Part shown: positions 1 to 12,271 of the stretch, one piece after another
Numbering within the stretch: the first letter of the stretch is position 1
Layout of the letters: each line of letters opens with the position of its first letter
Source: Viscum album
Lineage: Eukaryota > Streptophyta > Magnoliopsida > Santalales > Viscaceae
Length of the DNA stretch: 64,000 bases
Assembly (NCBI GenBank): GCA_963277665.1
Contig: OY728125.1
Location: 1,716,300,889-1,716,364,888 of the forward strand
Direction of reading: 5' to 3'
Position numbers and translations under genes: made by a program
Notes under the pieces: model-generated
What the model saw: only the letters and a program-made list of their open reading frames with translations
What the model was told of the DNA's origin: nothing
The model's database searches: none

Positions 1-627
1 TAAATTTTTATATCATGATTCAAAATAAAAAGTTTATTTTATAAAATTTAACTTATAAACTTGTCAAAAATTAGATTTAAAATGTGTACACCATCAAAAG
101 GCGACAAAACTGCACTTTTTGAAAAATACTTCTTTTATCCGAAAAATTGATTTTGTTCTCATACCTCATTCCAGAAAATATGTAGGATGAATTATAATGT
201 TATAAAATTCCAAATTTTGTTAATACTATTCCTAATGGCTAGTTCATAATAATATTATAACAATGTATCATTGTTTAGTGAAACTCGGTATTGCGTACAA
301 CACACACTATTGAGAAAGGTCGCTCTTGCATGTAATGCAAGCCAGGTCAGGGTTGTGTGTAGGGAAGGGTTCCTTTGATGTTGCGTATAACATACTCAAA
401 ATATAGTTCAGTTATACATTGATCAAAATCTATACTTGGTGTTGTGTAAAATGAATTTTATTTGAAAGAACTTGAAATTGTGTGCATCACAAGGCAACAA
501 TAGTGTTGCATATACTACAAGATAATATGGTGTTGCGTATAGCGCAAGCTAATATTGGTGAAGCGTACAACAAAAGAAATCAAAGAAATTAAAAAGAATA
601 ATTCTCATAAAATCTCGGGGTGTTACA
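1..627 (-). repeat. R1 3' LTR, truncated by the window edge
   Basis: This stretch aligns almost base for base with 7081-7705. On the minus strand both copies begin TGTAACACCCCGAGATTTT, a common start for plant Ty3/gypsy LTRs. The sequence just inside (628-640) is a purine tract on the minus strand, so this is the 3' LTR of a minus-strand element. The other LTR copy is about 4.4 kb, so most of this one lies left of the window. Confidence 0.9.
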
Positions 628-640
628 TTCTACCCCCCTT
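628..640 (-). other. R1 polypurine tract
   Basis: The minus strand reads AAGGGGGGTAGAA directly before the LTR start TGTAACA. This is the usual second-strand primer position in a Ty3/gypsy element. It is preceded on that strand by a GAGGGCGAAATTCATT context, typical of the end of Del/Tekay-like elements. The tract fixes the element's orientation. Confidence 0.85.
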
Positions 641-1975
641 AAAATGAATTTCGCCCTCAAAATTCGTTGGGGTTATAAATGGTTTTCTACTTGAAATTTT
701 CTTTCATAGAAACCAACATCATAAAAAGGAATACTAAAACATAATTTTATAAAACGAATGTTAGAAACATAATGGATACCCAAAGTAACTTATCACTGGG
801 TTTCCACACAGGATAATATAGGTGAAAAATATGGATATGGAAGAGAAATCTAACCATCATGTTTGGATGAAGAGTGGTAGAGAAGATAGCTATGAAAAAC
901 CCAACAATCACAAAGCTATAAATTTGTGATGATCTAAGGTACCATCTGATTCATCAGATATGAGGGAACTAGGAAAACATTTTTGGTTTTCAAGACCATT
1001 TACCTAATTTTAAAGAATTTTTGAATTAAAATAAATACTTACTTGATTTTGGTACAATATCACTATTGTTTGTGCCTTGAACTATTTCCACCTCATCTCT
1101 TAATGAAATGAAGTTGAATTTGTCTTCCGTGAAGTGTTAGAAAAAGTTATATACATAAGTCCATCTTATGGTGAGATTAATCGTATATGGTTCCAAAAAT
1201 GGACTTATACTTCATCTATCATACTTCTTAATAAAATAAAACTTGTTTCTACTAACTAGGGACTTCTTGTAGGCTAGTGGTAGGTGATAAAGGCCTGTCG
1301 CACTTCGGTTGTGGGTTCGATTCCTGCAACCTTGTCTGATGTGACGAGTTGTCGCCCATCCTACAGGTTGTCCTTTTTCTAAATCTACACAATTATAACA
1401 TTCCATAAATAATATCAAAAATATGTTCTATACTTAAACAATATTATCTTATGTCCAACATAATCCATTTAAAGTCTTTAGGCTTATCCAAAATATTTCT
1501 ATCCAAACTCATAGTATAAAGACAACAATTACTAGAAATGTCATCAACCAAGCATCTGAATACCATCATTTATCACCTGTATATCATAAGATATATCTTG
1601 TTGGTCACATTACAACATGTGAATACCTTAATCATGTATTCTATTGAAACATTAATTACTATAGAATCTTTGTGAAAACATGAATGATGACAAAAGTCAT
1701 ATCTTTCCACATACCAAAATCCAAAAATTTCTATATACTCAAACCATGATATCACTTTGTCCTTATATGAGCTCATTAATACTATCAAACATTTCATTAT
1801 CTATTTATCCCTTTATTATGCACATATCATCTGATTTTCAAAAATATTTCAATCACTTTTCATGGTAACCAGTACCATACCACAATAAACCAATACATAG
1901 ATATTCCAATATTCCATGATACTATAAATGAGATTCCATAACATTATTTTGGAATCCCATTACAGAAACACTTAA
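641..1975 (-). other. R1 internal region without recognisable pol
   Basis: About 1.3 kb between the end of the Gag pseudogene and the polypurine tract, where protease, RT, RNase H and integrase should lie. I could read no pol motif on the minus strand. The only distinct thing inside is a SINE-like insertion on the plus strand (about 1255-1385). Either pol was deleted or this is a gag-only non-autonomous subfamily. Confidence 0.6.
1255..1385 (+). mobile_element. SINE-like, tRNA-derived element (candidate)
   Basis: An A-box-like block, AGGCTAGTGGTAGGTG, near 1270 is followed about 40 bp later by a B-box match, GGTTCGATTCC, near 1314. Sequence on either side of the B box can form a weak T-arm-like stem. 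A run of five T (cctttttc, near 1374) follows downstream, as expected for a Pol III transcript. It lies opposite in strand to R1 and interrupts a region with no coding. A tRNA gene is unlikely because I could not fold a full cloverleaf with an acceptor stem. Exact ends and target duplications are not resolved. Confidence 0.5.
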
Positions 1976-3091
1976 TCATTCCACCACATCATTGACATAC
2001 TCAATATTGCCAATAGTGATCACATGTAACTTCACTTTGTCCTTTTCCTTAAGAGGTTGTTGATGTCGATCATCATTAACCCTTGGATTAGGGCATTGGT
2101 TAGCATAATGCCCCAATTCCTTGCACTTGTAGCACTAAAGTGTTGGTGGTGTGTTGTCTATAGTCTTTTCTATATTCACATCATTAGCTACCTTTTTCCC
2201 ATTACTTCAACACTCACCTTCTAGATGACCTTCTTTTCCACACTTAAAACATTTTCTAGTCCCTTTAAGACATTCTCCACCATGATTCTTTCTACACTTT
2301 GAGCATAAAGAAACAATCACCTTCTTTTCACCATTGTTTTGAGATTTTTCCTTGAACTCCATCTTTCTTTTCTTATCAAAACCATGATATGGATATGTAA
2401 CACCAACTTCCAGTTATACCTTGATAGCACAACACACAATTTCTTCATAGCTACTGAAGTCTCTTATAGCTAATTCCCTTAGAAGACTTGGTTTTAAGCA
2501 CCTAAAGAATCGATCAACTTTACTCTCAGGTTGGATGGTAAAGCTTGATGAATATCTTGGAAGCCTTGTAAAATTATCCTCGTATATATCAACAGATTCA
2601 TCATCCATTTTCTTAAGCTCAAGGAACTCTTTTTCCATCTTTGTTTGAAGAATATGAGGGAAGTACTTATTGAAAAATCAGTTCTTGAACTCATCCCATT
2701 CCATGGATTCAATTTCATCTTGGGGCCTTGTATTCTTAATTAGAGTTCACCACTGGTCTGCTTCACCTTCTAACCAGTAAATAGCCAAAATGAATTTTAC
2801 ATGCTCCAAATAGTGAAGTATGGAAAATATATTTTCAATGGTACTAATCCATTGTTAAGCAACAAGTGGATCAGAAGACCCACTGAAAGAAGGTGGACGT
2901 TGCCTCATAAAGGACTCAATAGAATATTGTTCCCTTCTCTGCTCATTTGGAAGCCCAGAATAATTCATAGCTTATGTCAGTATAGTAATAAGATTTTTCA
3001 CTCCATCTCCCATAACATTGGTTTGTTCAGGAGTACAATCCTTACATTTTCCATTACATTGATAAACACAGTTCCTTCGAGTTCTAACCAT
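1976..3091 (-). pseudogene. gag: R1 Gag polyprotein pseudogene
   Basis: One uninterrupted minus-strand frame of about 371 codons from ATG at 3091 to TGA at 1976-1978, broken by seven in-frame stops but no frameshift. Gag is the capsid/nucleocapsid protein that packages element RNA. The middle matches the retrotransposon Gag fold (blocks WISTIENIF, YWLEGEADQW, FFNKYFPH, ESVDIYEDNFTRLPRYS). Three zinc knuckles follow: a short CSKCRKNHGGEC, then CFKCGKEGHLEGEC and CYKCKELGHYANQC, with all metal ligands kept. Several stops fit a single C-to-T or G-to-A change, two at likely Trp codons (TGG to TGA). A pyrimidine-rich stretch ending TTTTAG sits just before the start codon. The protein ends soon after the last knuckle and no pol follows. 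Confidence 0.88.
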
Positions 3092-3294
3092 CGTCTAAAA
3101 CCCAAAAAGAATAGTGTGAGTACCTTCAATATATAACATCTTAGGTTTAATTATAAGATTGTTACCATAATTCTAGGACTATAACCTATACTTATACTTA
3201 ACATTAGAGACATCCCTAGACATACCTTAGAAATATCTCTATGGATTTCACAACAGTTTTCACATCCTAGTTTCCAAAGGTTAACTAAAACTTC

Positions 3295-3306
3295 GCTCTG
3301 ATACCA
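3295..3306 (-). other. R1 primer binding site, initiator tRNA-Met
   Basis: The minus strand reads TGGTATCAGAGC, complementary to the 3' end of plant initiator tRNA-Met, two bases after the LTR end. It is fully intact, unlike the degraded sites in R5 and R6, and fixes the inner end of the 5' LTR at 3309. Confidence 0.92.
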
Positions 3307-4947
3307 AATGTAGAGACCCAAAGCTTGACATACATAGACATTACATTACTTTTGTAGAATACTTAATACATGACAAAAACAGATGCCCAAAGACCGTATT
3401 AGTTTAGTGTCTTTAGAAACTCAGAACATAATCTTCTAATCATGGCGAAAGATCTTCAACATCTTCGATAAAGATCTTCCACTTTGGTTTTCTTACCTAA
3501 AACCTTTCTTTATATCATGGGGAAAAGAAAACATAAAAAGGGTGATCTCAAATGCTCAGTAAGGGTAAACATGGAGAACATAAAACAATCCCTAAACATT
3601 TGAACGTAAGAACATGAATATAAAACATCAAAAATCATGAGTAATGACATAAATCTTGGCAGTGCATAAGGCATAGATCATAAAGGAACATTAATCATGA
3701 TAAATATCATGAGAACAAAACATGGAATTGAGGAAAACCATTAAGAACATTTTATGATTTCCATAGTAGACAAGGCATTGTTTCCAAGACCATCATAGTG
3801 GACAAAGTCCATTTCTGAACCGGGTTTACTTTCCGTTCCAGCCCTGTATTACTGAATCAGATTTTACTTGTCATTCCAGACATGTTTATCTCATGAGATA
3901 TAAATCTTTACCTAATGAATTGGAGGGAGATATAGGTCCCACCCATATCATATTGAAATCATTCTTACGTGTGCCACAAAACAATCATAAATCATTCATC
4001 ATAACCCAAAGAATAAAATGGGTTTCATAAACATCATCCCATCATGAAACAATCCATATAAAACAAATGGATATCATTTCATCATAATAAAAATAAAACC
4101 ATTTAAATAATAGAGACATTATACTTGAAATATCAACATGCTAAATAATTTCATCTTATATGGAAAATAGTTTTGATAAAACACTTGAGAAGAATTCTTG
4201 AGGAAAATATCCTTTCTTCTTCAAAATCATTTTCTTTTCACAAAATGCCACACAATTTTAAAAGAAAAGGATTTATTGAAAATAATAATGAAATCTTGTA
4301 GAGTAATCTTCATTAAGAAAAGGCATTATGAAACCATAAAAATCCGTTCATGCTGTATAAGTTAAAAAAAATCTCCTCGTACTTTTACCGAAAAAAGTCA
4401 AAAAGTACCTCATATAGTAAACAAAAGAAAGATTCCTTCCATAACACAAAGTAAAAGTCAAAGAGGGGTAAAAATTACTTTAAAAATACATGGAATAATA
4501 TTAAAAACTTTATGAAAAACATTTTTATGGACAAGGATGAAAAATATGACCCCAGTGAATACTTACGAATAAACAATCTCGGATAAGAACAAGATTGGAA
4601 TAATTATCCTTTACCTTATGTCCAATTTCTTCTGTATGTGTCCGAGAATCCTGTATAGTGTGTTTAAAAATATTATTAACTTGTAATAGAACCATAATAA
4701 TATTTATGTTATCATATATGATTCACTTACAACTTTATATTACCTGTTCACTTGTCAATTCCATGTTAAAGTAGCGTTTTGGGTAAAATCGTTTCATTTA
4801 TCGTCTGTGTCTTGACTTGTAATTATTCATATGATTACTTAGATCCTAATTAATTAATTCCATAATGTAAAACTTGATTTATATATAACATATATTCATA
4901 ATATACATATATATAATAGATCGATAAATGGAAATAAATACATTGTT

Positions 4948-5375
4948 AATGGAGACGGTAGGCCGTACGTACGCATGAACACTGTTTTCATTTCCTTATT
5001 AAATTGAATGGAAGTAAGTAAATAATATATACATAAATCCAGTATCATTGATTTTTAATATATTTCAGGATTATTTATTATATATACTTTATAATCATTC
5101 TTGAATGGTTAACTTGGAGAATGAATCTCATCGCGTCGTGGAGATAGTAATCCGTACGTATGCACGAGCAATGCTATCATTCCCATAATTATTTAATAGA
5201 ATTAGAGTGGATGCTATAATATCTAAAAATTAGTACCATGTTATAATAACCATATATAGTTATTATTTACATCATTATACCCATCCAAGTAAGGTGGTGG
5301 TGGAAAAATAGATTACACCACAACGTGGAGACGGTATTCCGTACGTACACACGCGTGATGATTTCATTTTCCATA
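4948..5375 (-). repeat. R1 LTR: three ~188-bp spaced GTACGTA modules
   Basis: Three related ~50-bp blocks have cores at 4965, 5154 and 5341 (spacing 189 and 187 bp). In plus sense each reads roughly GTGGAGAYGGTA, then CCGTACGTA, then YGCAYGA and a T-rich tail ending near ATTTCC. Related blocks at similar spacing occur in the LTRs of R2, R3 and R5. Confidence 0.75.
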
Positions 5376-5694
5376 GGATGGATAGAAAGTGAAATTGAGT
5401 TGGTTAATATTTATAATAACATATAAGTATATTAGTGATACTGATTTTATTACTTTATTATGAAACAACAAAAGAAGAGGAATTATAAGAAGAAATTAAT
5501 TTGAAAATAATCGGTAAAGGATATTACCTCTTCTTCGACGCGCCTATTCTAAACCTCCTCTTAGAGAACTAAAGTTGATATTTGAAGAAGACCAAGAGAT
5601 ATAGTATGTTTCCAATGAAGTGAAAAAGAGAAATGGTCAGGGGTTGGACGAGATTTAAGTCTCAAAGTGGTGTGATGAGGAGAGGGAGGAGGTG

Positions 5695-5704
5695 CCCTTT
5701 TATA
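5695..5704 (-). promoter_or_regulatory. R1 LTR TATA box
   Basis: The minus strand reads TATAAAAGGG, a good plant Pol II TATA box. It sits 2.0 kb inside the LTR and 175-180 bp upstream of an AG|GTAA motif. The same TATA/donor spacing appears in R2, R3 and R5, which supports function over chance. Confidence 0.7.
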
Positions 5705-7705
5705 AGAGAGAAGAGGGACACTTTTGGAAACCTCTAAAATATTAATTTATAATAAAATCAAAACCCACCTTAAAACCTCTAAAAAATGACTCCAATATGA
5801 ATATTAGATGATATATGGTTGTAATATCATCAACCAATAATATTTAGACATGTTGGTAATTTATTTTAAACCCTATCAACTTGATTTATCATTATTTAAT
5901 CTATTTAATTTTATTTGTGTTAATAAAATTCTAAATTTTAAATTATTATAAATAATTACTTATGTGTTTTTAATTGTCCATAATTGTATACTATATGACA
6001 TTTTAGAACATATATATTTCAATTTATAATTTTTAAATATTTTTGTGATTTTTAAACAATTTTATAATATGTTATTTTTATAAAATAACAATAGTGTTAA
6101 TTTTGACACTATTCATTTATTTGAATTTAAATAAAATTCACACAGAGGATATATTAGAAAAAATATATTTAATAGACTCCTAAAATGTAATATTCATCTA
6201 TAAAATATGTTTAGAACATTAATTAGTTCGTATAATATTTATTTTATTATTTTTAATACCATTTATTTGATATTTCAATCAATAAAATAATTCCTACATC
6301 ACTATTATGTCATCATTAATGATAATTATTTAAACACTAAAAATTATAAATAAATTCTCATGATGTATATAATTTTATTATCTTTCTGGTTACTATTTAT
6401 ATTTGAAGTTTTATGAGGTTTATTACAAAATTAAAATTATTACACTTATAAGATATAAGAGAGTGACATGTTGTCACTTTCTTTGGTTTTAATAATAATT
6501 ATATCATTTTCATGGTCAAAATTCCATGAAATGAATCTATTCTAACTATTTTGTGATATTTATCATCTTTTATTCATCCAATAGAATTTTGGCAGGACTT
6601 AGGATAATTTTATAATCTTATTTTTACCCTTAATTACCCGATTTACCTTTAACTGTAGTAAATAAAAATTACCATAGTTACTATTCATAATATCAAAAAA
6701 AATAAAAGTAATATATTAACATAATTTGGACCCACTAAATCTAAATATGGAATCCATTTTTCAAAATTCAAAACATATAATATGCAGTAATTAATTTAAA
6801 ATTAATCCCGTTGTTAAGAAAACATGTTTTAAAAGTTAAAACATTGTCAAAGATTGAAATGTTTTTACCTATGAATTCAATGTAAAATTAATGCTAATGA
6901 CCTAAATTATATTAAATGGTAAAAATATATTCTATTTATACTTTAAAACAATTTACTATTATAATTTAACCATATAAATTATTACGATGAAAAAAGTTGT
7001 TTTTAAGTAAAATTTAGCGTGTTTTTACTATTCATCAAAATAAGAATGTTGTCAGAAAAATATCAAAACATTATCCAATGAAAAAATTTATATCCTAATT
7101 CAAAATAAGAAGTTTATTTTGTAATATTTAACTTATAAACATGTCAAAAATTATATTTAAAATGGGATCCATCAAAAGGCGGCAAAACTGCATTTTTTGA
7201 AAAATACTTCTTTTATCCGAAAAATTGATTTTGTTCTTATAACTCATTCTAGAAAATGTGTAAGATGATTTATAATGTTACAAAATCTAAAATTTGGTTA
7301 ATACTATTCATTACAGCTAGTTCATAATAATATTATAACAATATATCTTTGTTTAGTGAAACTCGGTATTGCATACAACACACGCTATTGAGGAAGGTTG
7401 CTCTTGCGTGTAATGCAAGCCAAGTCAGGGTTGCGTGTAGAGAAATCTTCATTTGATGTTGCATATAACATACTCAAAATATAGTTTAGTTATACATTGA
7501 TCAAAATCGATACTTGGTGTTGTGTAAAATGAATTTTATTTGAAAGAACTTCAAATTTTGTGCATCAGAAGCCAAGAATAGTGGTGTGTATACTACAACC
7601 TAATACGGTGTTGCATATAACACAAGATAATATTGGTGAAGCATACTAAAAAAGACATAAAAGAAATCAAAAATAATAATTCTCAAAAAATCTCGGGGTG
7701 TTACA

Positions 7706-8337
7706 TAATATATCATTGATCTGTACAGTTTTAATACCAGCTATATTATATTTTTGAGAAGGGAAATCTCTATAATATACATGAGTATGGATACTCATAT
7801 TTCTCCTAGGATCCATTTCTAAAAAAATTTAATATACTCGATTAGAACATAAAATAATGAAATTTAAATTATAATATATATTTCTAAATCTAGTGTAACA
7901 CATGGAATAAATTAAAAAATTATGAATTTTCTATCATGAAATAAAAAACTTGGTTTCTTTGGGAATATCATTATTTTTGAATATTTAATATTGGTTTATA
8001 AAGAAAATGGAAATTATCATAATCATATATACCAGGAGTGTAAAACTAGGTTTCCACTAAGGTCAGTTGTTGTGCACCATGTGATGATCAAGAAAAATAC
8101 CAATGTTCCCTTTTCAGTGTTATTACCCCTAGGTATAAATATGTCAAATCCACATCCTCTTACAGTATCTAAACAAGGATGTTTTATAGTAAAAACTGCA
8201 GAATATATTCCTTACAAAAAATTTAATATGTTATTGTATATTTATTCTAAAATATTGTCATTGGGTCATGTTCCATAATCTATGATTTCCTTAATTTATT
8301 TCCCATGATTTCTATTAAACTCACTTTTGATATAAAA
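7706..8337 (-). mobile_element. R2 5' leader and gag start (fragment)
   Basis: On the minus strand this aligns with the R5 leader at 25854-26090. The decayed primer site TTATATCAAAAG corresponds to TGGTATCAAAAG in R5, and blocks such as GAACATGACCC and ACCTAGGGGTAA match GAACATAACCC and ACCAAGGGGTAA. So this is the start of a minus-strand Ty3/gypsy element whose remainder lies beyond R1, which inserted at 7705/7706. The plus-strand open frame at 7991-8278 is its antisense shadow. Confidence 0.75.
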
Positions 8338-10454
8338 TTTAACAACCCCCACTATAGTAACCTAGAGTTGGGGGACACTATATTATAATGGCATAGATAG
8401 AAAGGGTAAAATCCAAAAGTACCAATCATTTTAGTAGCCTTTAAAATCCAAATATATTCACGATACCTATTTTACATTGGGGATAAAATATAAAACATAG
8501 TAATGTAATACATTTGGAATCCTTGAACTCATACAAATAATTCTTCTTCATATCTTGGGGAATGAATCAAAATAAAATTGACTGAATATCCTCAGTATGG
8601 GTTTTTTATTTTGGAATCTATCATGAATTAATATGTAATAATGAATATTTTGAGGTAAATAATTGAACATAGATTACATTTCATAAATAAAATTACTAAC
8701 TATATTAGATAAAAAATATATATGGAAAGGTAAATAATTGAATACATATTCCATTTAATTAAAAACATGTACCAAAAATAAATCCTTGTATAATATTAAT
8801 TAAATAATATAATGAATATTAACAACTAAATTCTAATTGAATAAAAATGATTAAATTTTTACATTAAGGTCTCAAGAATCATGATGACTATACTTTCAAG
8901 ACCTTTCATAAGATATTTTAAAACTATGGATAAAAACCCATTTAATCTGAATAACTCACTTTCATTATGAAACCTATCGATCCATTGAGGGGATATATAA
9001 TTCTAGGCCCCACACATCACTACATTTATAAATAATTACTCATAAATTGAATGATATATTTAATTCATAAACAATATTACTTTTCAGAATACATCCATAT
9101 TGAATAAACAATACAAAATTAATATTATTTCCCCAGTTAATCATATAAATTTCAATTTGAACACTATATGTACAAATAGAATAAAGTTTAAGAAATAGTA
9201 ATATAATTGATAAAAATAATATCTTTATTTAATATAATTTTAATTTCTAATGAGAAATAATAAAAATAATGTTTTTTTATTTGTAGAAATTTATCAATAC
9301 AAAAATTAATCAAGAAATCTGAGGTGATGATCTTTTCATCGGAAATATAGATTGTTGCAGTAAAATCATGTACTTAGAACGAATAAAGGGAATCAAAGAA
9401 AAATATTAAATTTAAATTAAATTAAATATTTTTTATATTTAAACCATTGAATATGTATATAATAATATATATTTCATAAAATGCTTACCATAGTGGGGAA
9501 GTCGGTTATCTTTGTATACGTTAACAAAATTCATTTTGAATTTTTATTAAAAACATATAATTTGAAGAATTCTAGACATATCATTATCAAACCATTTTCA
9601 AATGTTAATTATAAAATAAAATTTCCTTAATAAATAATTTTATTAAATAAAAATTTATTTTGTAAATCATTTTTTTGAAACATCGACCGGAGTGAAAAAT
9701 ATATCCAATTTAAAGTGAAATAAAATCAGATTTTATTTTAAACTTTTATTTTCTTGATTAAATTAAAAAAGAGGTGATAATTTGAAATAATTTATAGAAA
9801 TACCTTAAATATCCAATGTATAGGAAATTTATTGGAGCTTATGAAGTATAAATTTTATGGTTCAATCAAAAAAAAGGAAATGAAATCCCAAATAAATGAA
9901 AGATTTTAAAATAGATTGTAACCTCTTTGGTAACACTAAAATTACATCCTATTGAAATAATAAATGTAATTTTTACAAAAATAAAAATAACGATTAAATA
10001 GTTATTAACGATAAATACATCAGTGGGGATTTATATACACCATATAAAAGAGAATAGGTTCATATTAACAAATATGTCTCAATGGAATTGAAATTTAGAT
10101 GAAATACGTTAAATCTTGTTTACATTTAGTTAAGAACACCATTAAATCATGTATAATGGTTTTATGGATGTTATTAATTTATAAAAAAACCATATTGACA
10201 TTTATCATATCATATATTATTTTTTTAATAGCATATTACCACCAGTTTGTTAACAAATTTCATTATTTTCTTTGTTTCGTGTGATATGTTTTTTATTTTC
10301 TCATGCAAGTTTTTTCATGAATGATTAAGTTATTGTGTATAGGATATATATAAATAATTATTAGTATTACATTAATTTTTTAAATATCATATTTAATAAT
10401 TAAATACATTTTAATAACCATTCTTGATAGTCGGACATGGTAAATGATTCACAC

Positions 10455-10700
10455 CACGTCGTGGAGATGGTAGGTCATATGTATGCATGAGTGATGATAT
10501 CAATCCATTAATGGGTGAAAGTGGAATTATTTGAATGAAATATTAATTTTATAGAAAAAATACCATTTCATAAGTTTTATATTTATTAATTATTTAAATC
10601 ATAATAACTATCCATGTGAGGCGGTGATGAAATAAAATTACCTTTGTTTGTATGGTGGTAGTCTGTCGAACAATTGAGTGATGGATTTGTTTCCCATTTA
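10455..10700 (-). repeat. R2 LTR: two ~187-bp spaced modules
   Basis: Blocks CGTCGTGGAGATGGTAGGTC (from 10459) and ATGGTGGTAGTCTGTCGAAC (from 10652) are decayed forms of the module seen in R1. They lie at the same distance downstream of TATA. A possible third copy near 10288 is too degraded to be sure. Confidence 0.6.
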
Positions 10701-11017
10701 ATAGAGAAGAATATAAATTTTTTAATAAATAAACATAATAACATCTCATTATATTTAATATACTGTTTTTATAATATTTTAACTATTAATACATAATTTA
10801 AGATGATAATAGAAGAGATAAAAAGAAAGAGCTTCATTAAGACGATTACCTTCTCTTAGAAATACCTCCTTTGGATATCTTATTAAGGACCCATAGGGTT
10901 AGTATTTTTCGAAAACATAAGATATATAATATGTATAAGGATTTTGGGGAGATATTTTAGTAGGGTTTGGTAAGAAAAAAATGCTTTGAGAGGTGTGAAA
11001 AAGTGAGGGTTGGGAGT

Positions 11018-11028
11018 CCCCTTTTATA
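11018..11028 (-). promoter_or_regulatory. R2 LTR TATA box
   Basis: The minus strand reads TATAAAAGGGG, 1.06 kb inside the LTR. The AG|GTAA-like motif follows about 178 bp downstream in LTR sense. Confidence 0.65.
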
Positions 11029-12091
11029 AACGAGGAGTGGTATTTTTGAACTTACCCAAAACTATTCAGTAATGGGAAGTGAATCTCACCCCAAGTTCCT
11101 GAAGATTTAATAAATAATTTTTATGTAATTAATTAGATTAAAACCACCCAAAAAAATAAATATTTTTTAAACATGCTACTCCATTATACTATATGTTTAC
11201 TTACTTTTACCATTTTAGTTTTCAGTGTTGTCACTAGTTTTTTAACCTAGCTATTTAATCCGATAAGCCAAAAATAAAGTGATAATTATAAGATAATTTG
11301 TAAAACATTCTTATAAATGTAAAATCCAATTTATCAAATAAAAATTCTACATCTTTTAATTGTTAATTTCAATAATAGAACATGCAATGCCCAAAATCCT
11401 ATTTTAATGTCAACCAAAATAATTTATTTTACATTTATTTAAAAATAATTAAGAAAAAAATGACATTAATATCATTACCAAATATTATTATTTTTTTGAT
11501 TAAAAATATGGATAATTTTTTTAATATTAAATTTATATAATTTGAAGCATTTATTTTAAAAATAAACAGACAAATTGTTTCCAAAAATAGTTTTTGAAGA
11601 AATGCATTTTCAAGCATAATTTAGTCTTATATTAACTATATGCCTATTAATCATTGATAGATGGATTTTAATTAATATATTTAGATATAAAATCTATATT
11701 TTTTGGTAGAATAATTTTTAATTAAATCTTATTTTAAAAAATTAAAATGGGTTGACATTATTCCTTTCTAAATAAAAATGGTTTTTGAAAAAAAAATAGC
11801 TTTATGAAATATAACCTTTTTTACATACAAATAATTTTTTATTTATTCCTATAAATTTCTAGTTAATAAATTTATAATTATAAATATCTTTTAATTTTAT
11901 TATAAATAAAATGGGTAATAGTAATATACCAAATTTTTGATTATTCATTAAATATAATTTCTAATAGAAAAATTGAAAAATTCTTGCAAGGATTATTTTG
12001 ACCAAGTAATTTCAAAATTTATATTCATTCTATAAAATTAGAATTTCTGTTTAATGAAATATTAAAATATTCTTTGTATTATGGTGTTAAT

Positions 12092-12271
12092 TGAATGATC
12101 ACTTACTATAACTGAGCCTTAGGTATTACTATATTAATTAAATAAGAAACTCGTGAAGAATCATGAAAAAAGATTTTTTTTCAGCTAAGTAATCCACCTT
12201 ATGGTGCACCAATTACTTTTTTAATAAGAAACATGGATCAATGTGACTATATGCTGATTATAAATAACATA
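12092..12271 (+). pseudogene. pol: R3 reverse transcriptase, N-terminal fragment
   Basis: The plus strand decodes, with stops, to blocks resembling Ty3/gypsy RT: SLTITEP (compare the FSIDLxPGTxP region), DFFQLSNPPYGAPITFL (GFIxPSxSPWGAPVLFV) and a decayed IDYRxLN region ending INN at 12271. The frame resumes across R4 at 20018 with NKYPLNYINGLFNKL (KNKYPLPRIDDLFDQL). Excluding R4 therefore rejoins a single gene. The upstream part of R3 lies beyond R2 and is not visible. Confidence 0.78.

Larger units (their letters stand above)
3309..7705 (-). repeat. R1 5' LTR (4.4 kb)
   Basis: Bounded by TG...CA on the minus strand (TGTAACACCCCGAG at 7705, GGGTCTCTACA at 3309) and followed by the tRNA-Met primer site. 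The right-hand 625 bp match the visible part of the 3' LTR. It holds a TATA box at 5695-5704, a GAGGTAATAT motif at 5521-5530, three GTACGTA modules (4948-5375) and, in U3, a cluster of TTGCGTAYAAC-type repeats (about 7360-7650). The inner third is homologous to the ends of the R2 and R3 LTRs, including a shared block CTTACTGAG...GATCACCC (minus sense). Confidence 0.9.
8338..12091 (-). repeat. R2 5' LTR (about 3.75 kb)
   Basis: The inner end (8338) reads TTTAACAACCCCC...CCTAGAGT on the plus strand, matching the R5 LTR end reversed (TGTAATTCCCC...CCTAGAGT). The outer end is near GGTGTTAAT at 12083-12091, directly against R3 RT codons. It contains a TATA box at 11018-11028, a GAAGGTAATCG motif at 10844-10854 and at least two modules (near 10475 and 10661). 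The outer boundary is accurate to a few bases only, and no TSD can be tested because the other LTR is outside the window. Confidence 0.75.

Noticed and set aside
1263..1335. Functional tRNA gene
   Set aside because: A- and B-box blocks are present, but no acceptor stem or full cloverleaf could be formed; a SINE head fits better.
2494..2718. 74-codon minus-strand open frame overlapping Gag
   Set aside because: Out of frame with the conserved Gag blocks; a shadow of the Gag pseudogene.
2801..3136. 111-codon plus-strand open frame
   Set aside because: Antisense to the 5' half of the R1 Gag pseudogene; no recognisable domain.
7991..8278. 95-codon plus-strand open frame; first read as a decayed Gag zinc knuckle
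   Set aside because: The minus strand of this stretch aligns well with the R5 leader and Gag start, so the open frame is antisense to the R2 leader.
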